DNA of 64,000 nucleotides from positions 1 to 64,000 of the forward strand of contig NZ_DIGV01000019.1 in the NCBI RefSeq assembly GCF_002419815.1, read 5' to 3'. The stretch comes from Brevundimonas sp. UBA5713 (lineage in GTDB: Bacteria; Pseudomonadota; Alphaproteobacteria; Caulobacterales; Caulobacteraceae). The notes below the pieces were generated by a model, which was not told where the DNA came from, ran no database searches, and was given only the letters and a program-made list of their open reading frames with translations. Both the position numbers and the translations under genes were made by a program. Of the stretch, positions 41,298 to 48,986 are shown piece after piece (within the stretch, counting starts at the first letter, position 1; each line of letters opens with the position of its first letter).

Positions 41298-42582
41298 CGC
41301 CGTCTCTAAATCCGGTGCGGTCAGCACCCGAGCCCAAAAGCTGCAAGCGCGCCTGAAGAGCCGCTATGCCCGCGAGAACCGTTTCAAATGGTACGGGCGC
41401 GGTGCTATCGGCGTGGCTCTGGTGTTCCTGGCCATCTTGCTGTCCAGCATTGTGATGCAGGGCTATACGGCCTTCTACGGCCACAGCCTGACCATGCCGC
41501 TGTATATGGATCCGGCACGCATCGAGCGCGCCTATCCGCAGGGTACCAATTTCGAACAACTGGCCGCCGAACAGCAGATCGCCCGTCTGGGCATTACCGA
41601 TGAGACCGGCACCCAGACCGCAGCCATGCGCGCCCTGATCTCGTCGGAGCTGAAGTATGTGGCGGCGGAGATGATCCGCAACCAGCCCGCCCTGATCGGT
41701 CAGACCGTTCCGGTGTCGGCCCCTCTGTCCGACGATGCGGAAATGTATCTGAAGGGCAAGATCACCCAGAATACGCCAGAGGAGCAGCGCCGCATCAGCG
41801 ACCAGCAGATGCAGTGGCTGGACCAGATGAAGGAACGCGGCGTGACCCGTGCCCACTTCAACTCGGCCCTGTTCACCAAGGGCGACTCGACCCAGCCGGA
41901 ACTGGCAGGTCTGCTCGGTGCTGTGGTCGGCTCGGCGCTGATGCTGACGGTGACGGCTCTGATCGCTATTCCGGTAGGTGTGTTCGCAGCCGTGTGGCTG
42001 GAAGAATATGCCCCGCGTAACCGCCTGACGGCGATCATCGAGGTAAACATCAACAACCTCGCGGCTGTGCCTTCGATTGTGTACGGCCTGCTGGGTCTGG
42101 CCCTGTTTATCAATTTCTTGCACCTGCCACGCGCAAGTCCGCTGGTCGGGGGTCTGGTGCTGGCGCTGATGGCGCTGCCGACCATCATCATCGCCACCCG
42201 TTCGGCGCTGAAGGCTGTGCCGCCGTCGATCCGTGACGCCGCTCTGGCCATGGGTGCCAGCCGCACCCAGACCGTGTTCCAGCACGTGCTGCCGCTGGCC
42301 ATGCCGGGCGTGATGACCGGCTCGATCATCGCCATGGCCCACGCCCTGGGCGAGACGGCCCCGCTGCTGCTGATCGGTATGATCAGCTTTGTGCCGGGCA
42401 TTACGGCAGCCATTGACGCCCCCGCTGGCGCTTTGCCGTCGCTTATCTATATCTGGGAGAATGCCTCGGAGCGCGCGTTCCACGAACGGACCGCTGCCGC
42501 CATCCTTGTGCTTCTCGCCTTCATGATCGTCATGAACGCCGCCGCAATCCTGTTGCGTCGTCGTTTCGAACGCCGGTGGTAA
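41290..42582 (+). CDS. pstA: phosphate ABC transporter permease PstA
   Basis: A 430-residue inner-membrane permease that pairs with PstC. It has an extra N-terminal part of roughly 190 residues with one membrane segment and a periplasmic region, as in related alphaproteobacteria. The core shows IPVGVFAAVWLEEYAPRNRL, the loop AVPPSIRDAALAMGASRTQT and GAVVGSALMLTVTALIA. The ATG at 41290 overlaps the pstC stop by eight bases, indicating translational coupling. Confidence 0.95.
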   Translation: MTDAVSKSGAVSTRAQKLQARLKSRYARENRFKWYGRGAIGVALVFLAILLSSIVMQGYTAFYGHSLTMPLYMDPARIERAYPQGTNFEQLAAEQQIARLGITDETGTQTAAMRALISSELKYVAAEMIRNQPALIGQTVPVSAPLSDDAEMYLKGKITQNTPEEQRRISDQQMQWLDQMKERGVTRAHFNSALFTKGDSTQPELAGLLGAVVGSALMLTVTALIAIPVGVFAAVWLEEYAPRNRLTAIIEVNINNLAAVPSIVYGLLGLALFINFLHLPRASPLVGGLVLALMALPTIIIATRSALKAVPPSIRDAALAMGASRTQTVFQHVLPLAMPGVMTGSIIAMAHALGETAPLLLIGMISFVPGITAAIDAPAGALPSLIYIWENASERAFHERTAAAILVLLAFMIVMNAAAILLRRRFERRW

Positions 42583-42587
42583 TACGA

Positions 42588-43475
42588 ATGAGCTCCAAGA
42601 TTATCCGCGCCTCTATCCAACGCGCCCCCGAAGGTCTGTCGCAAGGGCAGGGTGCGTCGGCAGGTGCCTCTCTGTCGTCCGTACCCACCGTTGGAGCCTC
42701 GGCCCGCGCTGATCTGGGCGCAATCAAGATTGCCGCCAAGGACGTCAAGGTCTTCTACGGCGAGAAGCAGGCCCTGCACGGCGTCAGCCTCGATATTCCG
42801 GACAAGGCGGTCACCGCCCTGATCGGCCCGTCGGGCTGTGGCAAGTCCACCTTCCTGCGCACCCTGAACCGCATGAACGACACCGTCCCCGGCGCGCGCG
42901 TCGAGGGCCGTATCGAGATGGACGGTCAGGACATCAACGACAAGAAGATCGATCCGGTGCTGCTTCGCGCACAGGTCGGCATGGTGTTCCAAAAGCCGAA
43001 CCCATTCCCGAAGTCGATCTTCGAGAACGTGGCCTACGGTCCGAAAATCCACGGCCTCGCCTCGTCGAAGTCGGAACTGGAAGACATCGTCCAGTCGGCC
43101 CTGAAGCGCGCCGGTCTGTGGGATGAGGTCGCTGACCGTCTGCACGCGCCGGGCACCGGCCTTTCGGGTGGCCAGCAGCAGCGTCTGGTTATCGCCCGCG
43201 CCATTGCCGTCGAGCCGGAAGTCATCCTGATGGACGAGCCTTGCTCGGCACTGGACCCGATTGCCACCGCCAAGATCGAAGAGCTGATCGACGAACTGCG
43301 CGAGCGTTATTGCATCGTGATCGTGACCCACTCCATGGCGCAGGCCGCCCGCGTGTCGCAGCGCACGGCCTTCTTCCACATGGGTAACATCGTCGAGACC
43401 GGCGACACCGAAGACATCTTCACCAACCCCCGCGAGCGTCGCACGCTCGATTACATCACCGGCCGCTTCGGCTGA
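42588..43475 (+). CDS. pstB: phosphate ABC transporter ATP-binding protein PstB
   Basis: A 295-residue ATPase that powers phosphate import. Walker A is GPSGCGKST near residues 83-91, the signature is LSGGQQQRL, Walker B is VILMDEPCSALDP, and the switch His is in IVVTHS-like VIVTHSMAQAARV. About 40 extra residues (Ser/Ala/Gly-rich, with SAGASLSS) precede the domain. It starts a few bases after pstA and is 7 bp ahead of phoU. Confidence 0.97.
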   Translation: MSSKIIRASIQRAPEGLSQGQGASAGASLSSVPTVGASARADLGAIKIAAKDVKVFYGEKQALHGVSLDIPDKAVTALIGPSGCGKSTFLRTLNRMNDTVPGARVEGRIEMDGQDINDKKIDPVLLRAQVGMVFQKPNPFPKSIFENVAYGPKIHGLASSKSELEDIVQSALKRAGLWDEVADRLHAPGTGLSGGQQQRLVIARAIAVEPEVILMDEPCSALDPIATAKIEELIDELRERYCIVIVTHSMAQAARVSQRTAFFHMGNIVETGDTEDIFTNPRERRTLDYITGRFG

Positions 43476-43482
43476 GGACGCT

Positions 43483-44223
43483 ATGAACCAGCACACCGTC
43501 AAAGCGTATGGCGACGAACTGAACCAGTTGACGGCCGAGGTCGTCCGCATGGGTGGTTTGGCTGAGGCCCAGGTGGCCGACGCCATCGAGTCTGTGGCCC
43601 GCCGCGACGTGGCGCTGGCCCGCGCCGTCATTGAGCGCGACGTCAAGCTGGACACGCTGCATTACGACATCGAGAAGAAGGCGATCCGTCTGATCGCCCT
43701 TCGTCAGCCTGTGGCCAGTGACCTGCGCCGCACGCTGGGGGCCATCAAGCTGGCCTCGGACCTCGAGCGCACGGGTGATCTGGCCAAGAATATCGCCAAA
43801 CGCGCCCTGATCCTCGCCGAGGGCGAGCCGATGCAGGTCTTGACCCGCTCGATCGAACGCATGGGCCGTCTGGTGTCGAACCGCCTGCGTGATGTGCTGG
43901 ACGCCTACACCGCCTCGGAAGTCGAACGCGCCATGAGCGTGTGGCAGACCGACGACGAGGTGGACGAGCACTACAACGCCCTGTTCCGCGAACTGCTCAC
44001 CTATATGATGGGCGACCCGCGCACCATCACGGCCTGCACCCATCTGCTGTTCATGGCCAAAAACCTTGAGCGCATCGGTGACCACGCGACCAATATCGCC
44101 GAGGCCGTCTATTACGAGATCACCGGCGAAGACATGCAGGGCGAACGCCCGCGTGCGGTACCGGCCCCTGGTGAGGACAACTCGCCGACACCGACCCTGA
44201 CGGACACTCCGTCGGCTGACTGA
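43483..44223 (+). CDS. phoU: phosphate signalling protein PhoU
   Basis: A 246-residue helical protein that relays Pst status to PhoR and dampens the Pho response. The two PhoU repeats are visible: a first metal-binding segment (LERTGDLAKNIAKRAL) and a second (LERIGDHATNIAEAVYY), each with the conserved ExxxD pattern. The last 40 residues (RPRAVPAPGEDNSPTPTLTD) are a disordered tail. It follows pstB by seven bases. Confidence 0.97.
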   Translation: MNQHTVKAYGDELNQLTAEVVRMGGLAEAQVADAIESVARRDVALARAVIERDVKLDTLHYDIEKKAIRLIALRQPVASDLRRTLGAIKLASDLERTGDLAKNIAKRALILAEGEPMQVLTRSIERMGRLVSNRLRDVLDAYTASEVERAMSVWQTDDEVDEHYNALFRELLTYMMGDPRTITACTHLLFMAKNLERIGDHATNIAEAVYYEITGEDMQGERPRAVPAPGEDNSPTPTLTDTPSAD

Positions 44224-44271
44224 CCCTAAAATCTTGCCCTGACGTCCCCCGCAGATCGGAGACAACCAGAC

Positions 44272-44961
44272 ATGCAACCCTACATACTGGTTATGGAAGA
44301 TGAGGACGCGCTGTCGACGCTCCTCCAGTACAATCTTGAAAAAGAAGGCTACGAGGTCGCGGTCGCCCAGGACGGCGAAGAGGGCTGGCTGATGATCGAA
44401 GAACGCCAGCCCGATCTGGTGTTGCTGGACTGGATGCTGCCCAAACTGTCGGGCATCGAGGTGTGCCGCCGTATCCGCTCCAAGTCGGAAACGCGTAACC
44501 TGCCGATCATCATGCTGACGGCGCGTGGCGAGGAAGCCGACCGCGTACGGGGTCTGGATACCGGTGCCGACGACTATATGACCAAGCCCTTCTCCATGAC
44601 GGAGCTGACGGCCCGTATGCGCGCTGTACTGCGCCGCCTGCGTCCCGGCCTGGCCGATGACCGCGTCAACCACGCCGATATCGTTATGGACCGTGTGGCC
44701 CACCGCGTGTCGCGCGCGGGCAAGGAAATCCACCTTGGCCCGACGGAATTCCGCCTGCTGGATCATTTCCTGAAACATCCTGGCCGTGTGTTCAGCCGCG
44801 AACAGCTGCTGGATGCCGTCTGGGGTTCTGACGTCTATGTCGAGGCGCGCACTGTGGACGTCCACGTCGGCCGCCTGCGCAAGGCGCTGAATGTGGACGG
44901 CACGGTCAACCCCATCCGCACCGTGCGCTCGGCGGGCTATTCGCTGGACCTGAACAACTAG
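44272..44961 (+). CDS. phoB: phosphate response regulator PhoB
   Basis: A 229-residue OmpR-class regulator. The receiver domain has the Asp near residue 54 (VLLDWMLPKLSG), Thr in MLTARG and Lys in DYMTKPFS. The C-terminal winged helix shows GPTEFRLLDHFLKHPGRVFSR and TVDVHVGRLRKAL. When phosphorylated by PhoR it binds Pho boxes such as the one at 39767. It follows phoU by 48 bp and is ended by a bidirectional terminator. Confidence 0.97.
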   Translation: MQPYILVMEDEDALSTLLQYNLEKEGYEVAVAQDGEEGWLMIEERQPDLVLLDWMLPKLSGIEVCRRIRSKSETRNLPIIMLTARGEEADRVRGLDTGADDYMTKPFSMTELTARMRAVLRRLRPGLADDRVNHADIVMDRVAHRVSRAGKEIHLGPTEFRLLDHFLKHPGRVFSREQLLDAVWGSDVYVEARTVDVHVGRLRKALNVDGTVNPIRTVRSAGYSLDLNN

Positions 44962-44985
44962 GGCGCTTAGACGAACGCCGGACAG

Positions 44986-45024
44986 AAAAAAAAGGGCGCT
45001 GTGGCCGATGCCGCAGCGCCCTTT
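44986..45024. terminator. bidirectional terminator between phoB and hslO
   Basis: AAAGGGCGCTG (44991-45001) pairs with CAGCGCCCTTT around an inner GGC/GCC stem, with an A run before and T run after, so both converging genes can end here. Confidence 0.85.
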
Positions 45025-45028
45025 CGAC

Positions 45029-45967
45029 TTAGTGGCGGGCTTCCGGAGCCGGAGGCGTAACCTCTGCCGGATCGACCAGATAATCGGTCGAGCAATATTC
45101 GCAGTTCGCGTGGATCTTGCCGTCTTCCTCGATCATCTCGTCGCGCTCGTCCTCGGGGAAAGACTGGAGCACGGTAACGATGCGGTCCCGCGAGCAGCGG
45201 CACTGGGCCTTGATCGGGGTCGCGCCTTCCAGACGCACGCCGTCCTCGTGGAACAGGCGGAACAGCAGGGTTTCCGGCGTAATGGTCGGGTCCACCAGTT
45301 CATCGTCGGTCAGGGTGGCGAACAAGGCGCGCGTGCGCTCCCACACATCTTCGGTCGAGCCGCGGGCGTCGTCGGCGGCGATGACCTGAATGAGGGCACC
45401 GCCCGCACGATACTGGGTGCCGGTGTCGGTGGTGATCTCGCCCAGAGCCAGATTGACCTTGGTCGGAATCTGTTCGGACTGGACGAAATAATGCTCGGCG
45501 CACGACGCCAGACTGTCACCCTCGATCGGGGTCAGGCCCTGGGTGCGTTCAAAGTCCGGACCACGGTCCAGCGTCATGATGAACACGCCCTTGCCCAACA
45601 GGTCTTCGGCACCGGGGTTGGACTTGTTTTCGCAGGCCGCGGCCAGTTCGCCCTCGTCATAGCGGCAGAAGCCTCGCAGCGAGCCATCGGTGCCATAGTC
45701 GGCCAAGACATAGCGAACGGGACCGTCGCCCTGTGCCTGCACCAGCAGACGGCCCTCGAACTTCAGCGAAGACCCCACCAGAGCCGCCAAGGCGCAGGCC
45801 TCGCCCAGGAGGCGGGCGACCGGCAGCGGATATTTGTGCGACGACAGCACAGTGTTGATGGCATCGCCCATACGCACCAGACGACCGCGTACAGGCCAGC
45901 CGTCAATCTGGAAGGCGGCGGCCAGATCGTCATGGATTGCGGGGGCGGTGGCGGTGTGATCGGTCAC
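45029..45967 (-). CDS. hslO: Hsp33 redox-regulated chaperone
   Basis: A 312-residue cytoplasmic chaperone activated by oxidation. The four zinc-binding cysteines are near the C-terminus as KAQCRCSRDRI (CxC) and NCEYCSTDY (CxxC). The N-terminal half begins HDDLAAAFQIDGWPVRGRLV and continues with the substrate-binding region. The start is GTG at 45967 with AGGA seven bases before; the frame extends further to 46066, but that sequence is not family-like. It converges with phoB. Confidence 0.95.
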   Translation of the reverse strand: MTDHTATAPAIHDDLAAAFQIDGWPVRGRLVRMGDAINTVLSSHKYPLPVARLLGEACALAALVGSSLKFEGRLLVQAQGDGPVRYVLADYGTDGSLRGFCRYDEGELAAACENKSNPGAEDLLGKGVFIMTLDRGPDFERTQGLTPIEGDSLASCAEHYFVQSEQIPTKVNLALGEITTDTGTQYRAGGALIQVIAADDARGSTEDVWERTRALFATLTDDELVDPTITPETLLFRLFHEDGVRLEGATPIKAQCRCSRDRIVTVLQSFPEDERDEMIEEDGKIHANCEYCSTDYLVDPAEVTPPAPEARH

Positions 45968-46072
45968 AGGGGGTCCTGAAATGCGCGTGGTTCTAGAAGG
46001 CGCGGAACATAGGGATGGTGAGGGCGAAATGTAAGGGCAGGGAGCGCGCCTCGATCGTGGCGGCAATTCAAA

Positions 46073-46131
46073 CCCGGCCTAACCGATGTTGGATGCACAC
46101 TGTGACTGTGCATACATCGGGACAAGCCGGG
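46073..46131. other. three-tier inverted repeat in the intergenic region
   Basis: Nested arms: CCCGGC/GCCGGG (46073-46078 and 46126-46131), CCGATGT/ACATCGG (46083-46089 and 46114-46120), ATGCACA/TGTGCAT (46093-46099 and 46107-46113), with a 7-base loop CTGTGAC. Small side bulges are TTGG on the left and GACAA and CTAA between tiers. It could be an RNA hairpin or an operator. It is followed by CCTTTTGG on the plus strand, 75 bp before the next gene. Confidence 0.85.
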
Positions 46132-46205
46132 CCTTTTGGAACCCATCGGCCCAGTATCCGCTCATCTAGCCGGATATCATTGCGCATTAGGACGAAAGGT
46201 CGGGC

Positions 46206-46865
46206 ATGGCACACGATTTCGATTTCACAGACTGCAGCTTGGCCGAAGAAGCCCGCAAGCACCCGGGCATTGTCGCAGGGACCATCGCCATTCTGGCGGG
46301 TGTGGGCTTTGCGACCCTATTCCTGCGCCAACGCACGGGTCCGCGTCGTATCGAGGTGATCCGCGAGCGTCTGGATCCGCGGGGGTGGGTGGATACCCGT
46401 GGCCTGCGCGCGCGCTTTGGCCAGTTCGACGAAAACGACTTTGAAGACGAATTCGACCACAGGGCCGAAAAGTACCGCCGCCGCGCCGCGCGGGCCCAAG
46501 CCATGGGTAGCGCCGCTGTCGGTCGGGCTGCTGATCTGGGCCACGACGTCAAGGATCGCGCTGTCGATCTGGGGTTTGAGGTCAAGGACCGCGCCCAGGA
46601 TGTGCAGGACCGCGCTCTGGATCTTGCCGATAGCGTGCGTCAGCGTTTCGAGGACTGGCGCGGCAGCAGCCGTCATGGCCGCAAAGGCCGCCGCTATGCC
46701 AAGAAGGCCCGCCGTGCTGCCGAGGACGCGCGCGACTATGCAACCGACTTTGCCAAGGACCATGCCCGTGAAGGTGCGGCCCTGTTTGCGGTTGCATTGA
46801 TCGCGGCGGCTATCGGTGCGGTGGCGCTGGAACACAAGCGCGTTTCCGGACAAGAGGGCGAGTAA
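46206..46865 (+). CDS. membrane protein with LEA-like 11-residue repeats
   Basis: A 219-residue protein of unknown function. There is a hydrophobic helix at about residues 21-40 and a second near 190-208. Between them, residues 110-142 hold three 11-residue units (DLGHDVKDRAV, DLGFEVKDRAQ, DVQDRALDLAD), forming an amphipathic charged helix like group 3 LEA or apolipoprotein repeats, followed by a basic stretch (RHGRKGRRYAKKARR) and a second helical region with AEDARDYATDF. It could be a periplasmic or cytoplasmic envelope protein. It starts 239 bp from the divergent hslO gene. Confidence 0.7.
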   Translation: MAHDFDFTDCSLAEEARKHPGIVAGTIAILAGVGFATLFLRQRTGPRRIEVIRERLDPRGWVDTRGLRARFGQFDENDFEDEFDHRAEKYRRRAARAQAMGSAAVGRAADLGHDVKDRAVDLGFEVKDRAQDVQDRALDLADSVRQRFEDWRGSSRHGRKGRRYAKKARRAAEDARDYATDFAKDHAREGAALFAVALIAAAIGAVALEHKRVSGQEGE

Positions 46866-46953
46866 GTCGCTTCTTGGAAAAATCGTGCAGAAAGGGGGGG
46901 CTCTGGTCCCCCTTTTTATTGCTGCAAGTGCGAAGGTGGGCTAATCGGCGGGC

Positions 46954-48858
46954 ATGACCTCGCCGATCAATGCTTCGCCCGTTTTCGTGTTCGATTTCGA
47001 CTCGACCCTGGTACGGATCGAGACATTGGAGGCGCTTGCAGAGCTGTCACTGGCTGCCGCGCCCGACGCCGAGGAGCGCAAGGCCAGGATTGCCGATCTG
47101 ACCGATCAGGCGATGAACGGCCAGCTGGGTTTCGGAGAGGCGCTGCACCAGCGACTGTCCTTGCTGGGCCTTCGCCGCGAGCACGTCGAGGCTCTGGCTG
47201 ACCGTATTCTGGACGAGGCGACCATTTCGGTACGCCGCAACGTCGACTTCTTCGAGCGTAACGCCGAACGTATCTACATCCTGTCGGGTGGCTTTACCGA
47301 GGTCATCTATCCGCTGGCCGACCGTCTGGGCATTTCGCGCGATCACGTGCTGGCCAATGAGCTGGTCTATGATGACGAAGGCCGCGTGACGGGCGTGAAC
47401 GAAGCCAATCCGCTGGCCCGTGAAAACGGCAAGCCGACGGTCATCAACAGCCTGAACCTCGAGCGCCCGATCGTGATGATCGGTGACGGCTGGAACGATG
47501 CCGAGGTCAAGCTGTCGGGTGCGGCAGACCGCTTCTATGCCTTCACCGAAATCGTGGCCCGTCCCAAGGTGGTCGAGGTGGCCGATGCCGTGGCCTCTTC
47601 GATGGATGAACTGCTCCACGCCGAGGGCGTGCCGGGGCGTTGGTCCTATCCGCGCAACCGCATCAAGATGCTGCTGCTGGAAAACGTCCACCCTGCCGCC
47701 GTCGAGCGTCTGGAAGAGGCGGGCTATAGCGTCACCACCATGAAGGGCGCGCTGGACGAAGACGACCTGATCGAAGCGATCAAGGGCGTGCACGTTCTGG
47801 GCATCCGTTCGAAAACGACCGTCACCAAGCGCGTGCTGGAACACGCCGACCGTCTGATGGCCGTGGCGGCCTTCTGCATCGGCACCAACCAGATCGATCT
47901 GGACGCCTGCGCCGACAAGGGCGTGGCCGTGTTCAACGCGCCTTACTCCAACACCCGTTCGGTGGTGGAACTGGCGCTGGGCATGATGATCGTCATGATG
48001 CGTGATGTGACCGACAAGTCGCGTCAGATGCATCAGGGCATCTGGAACAAGTCGGCGACCGGCTCGCGCGAAGTGCGCGGCAAGACGCTGGGTATTGTCG
48101 GCTATGGCGCGATCGGCAGCCAGCTTTCGGTGCTGGCCGAAAACCTTGGCATGCGCGTGCTGTTCTATGATCTGAACGAGCGTCTGGCGCTGGGCAATGC
48201 CCGTCGCGTGCGCAAGCTGGACGATCTGCTGGCAGAGGCCGATGTCGTCACGCTGCACGTCGATGGCCGCAAGGACAACGCCAACATCTTTGGCCGCGAA
48301 CAGTTCGCCAAGATGAAGGACGGGGCTCTGTTCCTGAACCTCGCCCGTGGTCACATCGTTGATGTCGATGCGCTGGCCGAGGCTGTGAAGTCGGGCAAGC
48401 TGGGCGGTGCCTCGGTTGACGTCTTCCCTGAAGAGCCGCGCACCAACTCCGACCCGTTCGACAGCCCGTTGATCGGCCTCGACAAGGTGATCCTGACCCC
48501 GCACGTCGGCGGTTCGACCGAAGAAGCGCAGGAAGCCATCGCCGAGTTCGCCGCCGAGCGCCTGCTCAACTATCTGAACCGTGGTGACACGACTTTCTGT
48601 GTGAACCTGCCGAACGTGCAGCTGTCGGAAGTCAGCCGCGCCCACCGTCTGCTGCACATCCACAAGAACCAGCCGGGCGTTCTGGCCGAACTGAACAAGG
48701 GCCTGTCAGAGGCGGGCCTGAACATTCTCGGCCAGCACCTCAAGACCGACGAGCGGACCGGTTACGTCATCATCGACGTGGACCGCCACTACGATCTGGA
48801 GGCGGTGAAGAAGCTGCGCCACATTCCCGGAACGGTTAAGTTCCGTATGCTGCATTAA
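46954..48858 (+). CDS. fused phosphoserine phosphatase and D-3-phosphoglycerate dehydrogenase
   Basis: A 634-residue protein joining two serine-biosynthesis enzymes. Residues 1-215 are a HAD phosphatase of the SerB type: the nucleophile motif FDFDSTLV, then SGGFTEVI, and GDGWNDAEVK. Residues 222-634 match SerA of the E. coli type: VFNAPYSNTRSVVELALG, GIVGYGAIGSQL (NAD Rossmann), NLARGHIVD, ILTPHVGGSTEEAQE with the catalytic His, and a C-terminal ACT domain (KNQPGVLAELNKGLSEAGLNI) for serine feedback. It would catalyse the first and third steps; SerC for the middle step is not here. All key residues look intact. Confidence 0.9.
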   Translation: MTSPINASPVFVFDFDSTLVRIETLEALAELSLAAAPDAEERKARIADLTDQAMNGQLGFGEALHQRLSLLGLRREHVEALADRILDEATISVRRNVDFFERNAERIYILSGGFTEVIYPLADRLGISRDHVLANELVYDDEGRVTGVNEANPLARENGKPTVINSLNLERPIVMIGDGWNDAEVKLSGAADRFYAFTEIVARPKVVEVADAVASSMDELLHAEGVPGRWSYPRNRIKMLLLENVHPAAVERLEEAGYSVTTMKGALDEDDLIEAIKGVHVLGIRSKTTVTKRVLEHADRLMAVAAFCIGTNQIDLDACADKGVAVFNAPYSNTRSVVELALGMMIVMMRDVTDKSRQMHQGIWNKSATGSREVRGKTLGIVGYGAIGSQLSVLAENLGMRVLFYDLNERLALGNARRVRKLDDLLAEADVVTLHVDGRKDNANIFGREQFAKMKDGALFLNLARGHIVDVDALAEAVKSGKLGGASVDVFPEEPRTNSDPFDSPLIGLDKVILTPHVGGSTEEAQEAIAEFAAERLLNYLNRGDTTFCVNLPNVQLSEVSRAHRLLHIHKNQPGVLAELNKGLSEAGLNILGQHLKTDERTGYVIIDVDRHYDLEAVKKLRHIPGTVKFRMLH

Positions 48859-48986
48859 AATCACGCCAACCCGCTTTCTCGCCAAAGGCGAAAGCCTTTC
48901 GCCAAACGCTGTATTGTAAAAGCGCGAAAGCGGCGCATCCTTCGCCTCAACAGTCCCGTCAGTGAGGACTGATCGGAGGATTCAGG

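Noticed and set aside
47047..48663. A 538-codon antisense frame opposite the SerB-SerA fusion
   Set aside because: No domain, and composition typical of an antisense shadow.
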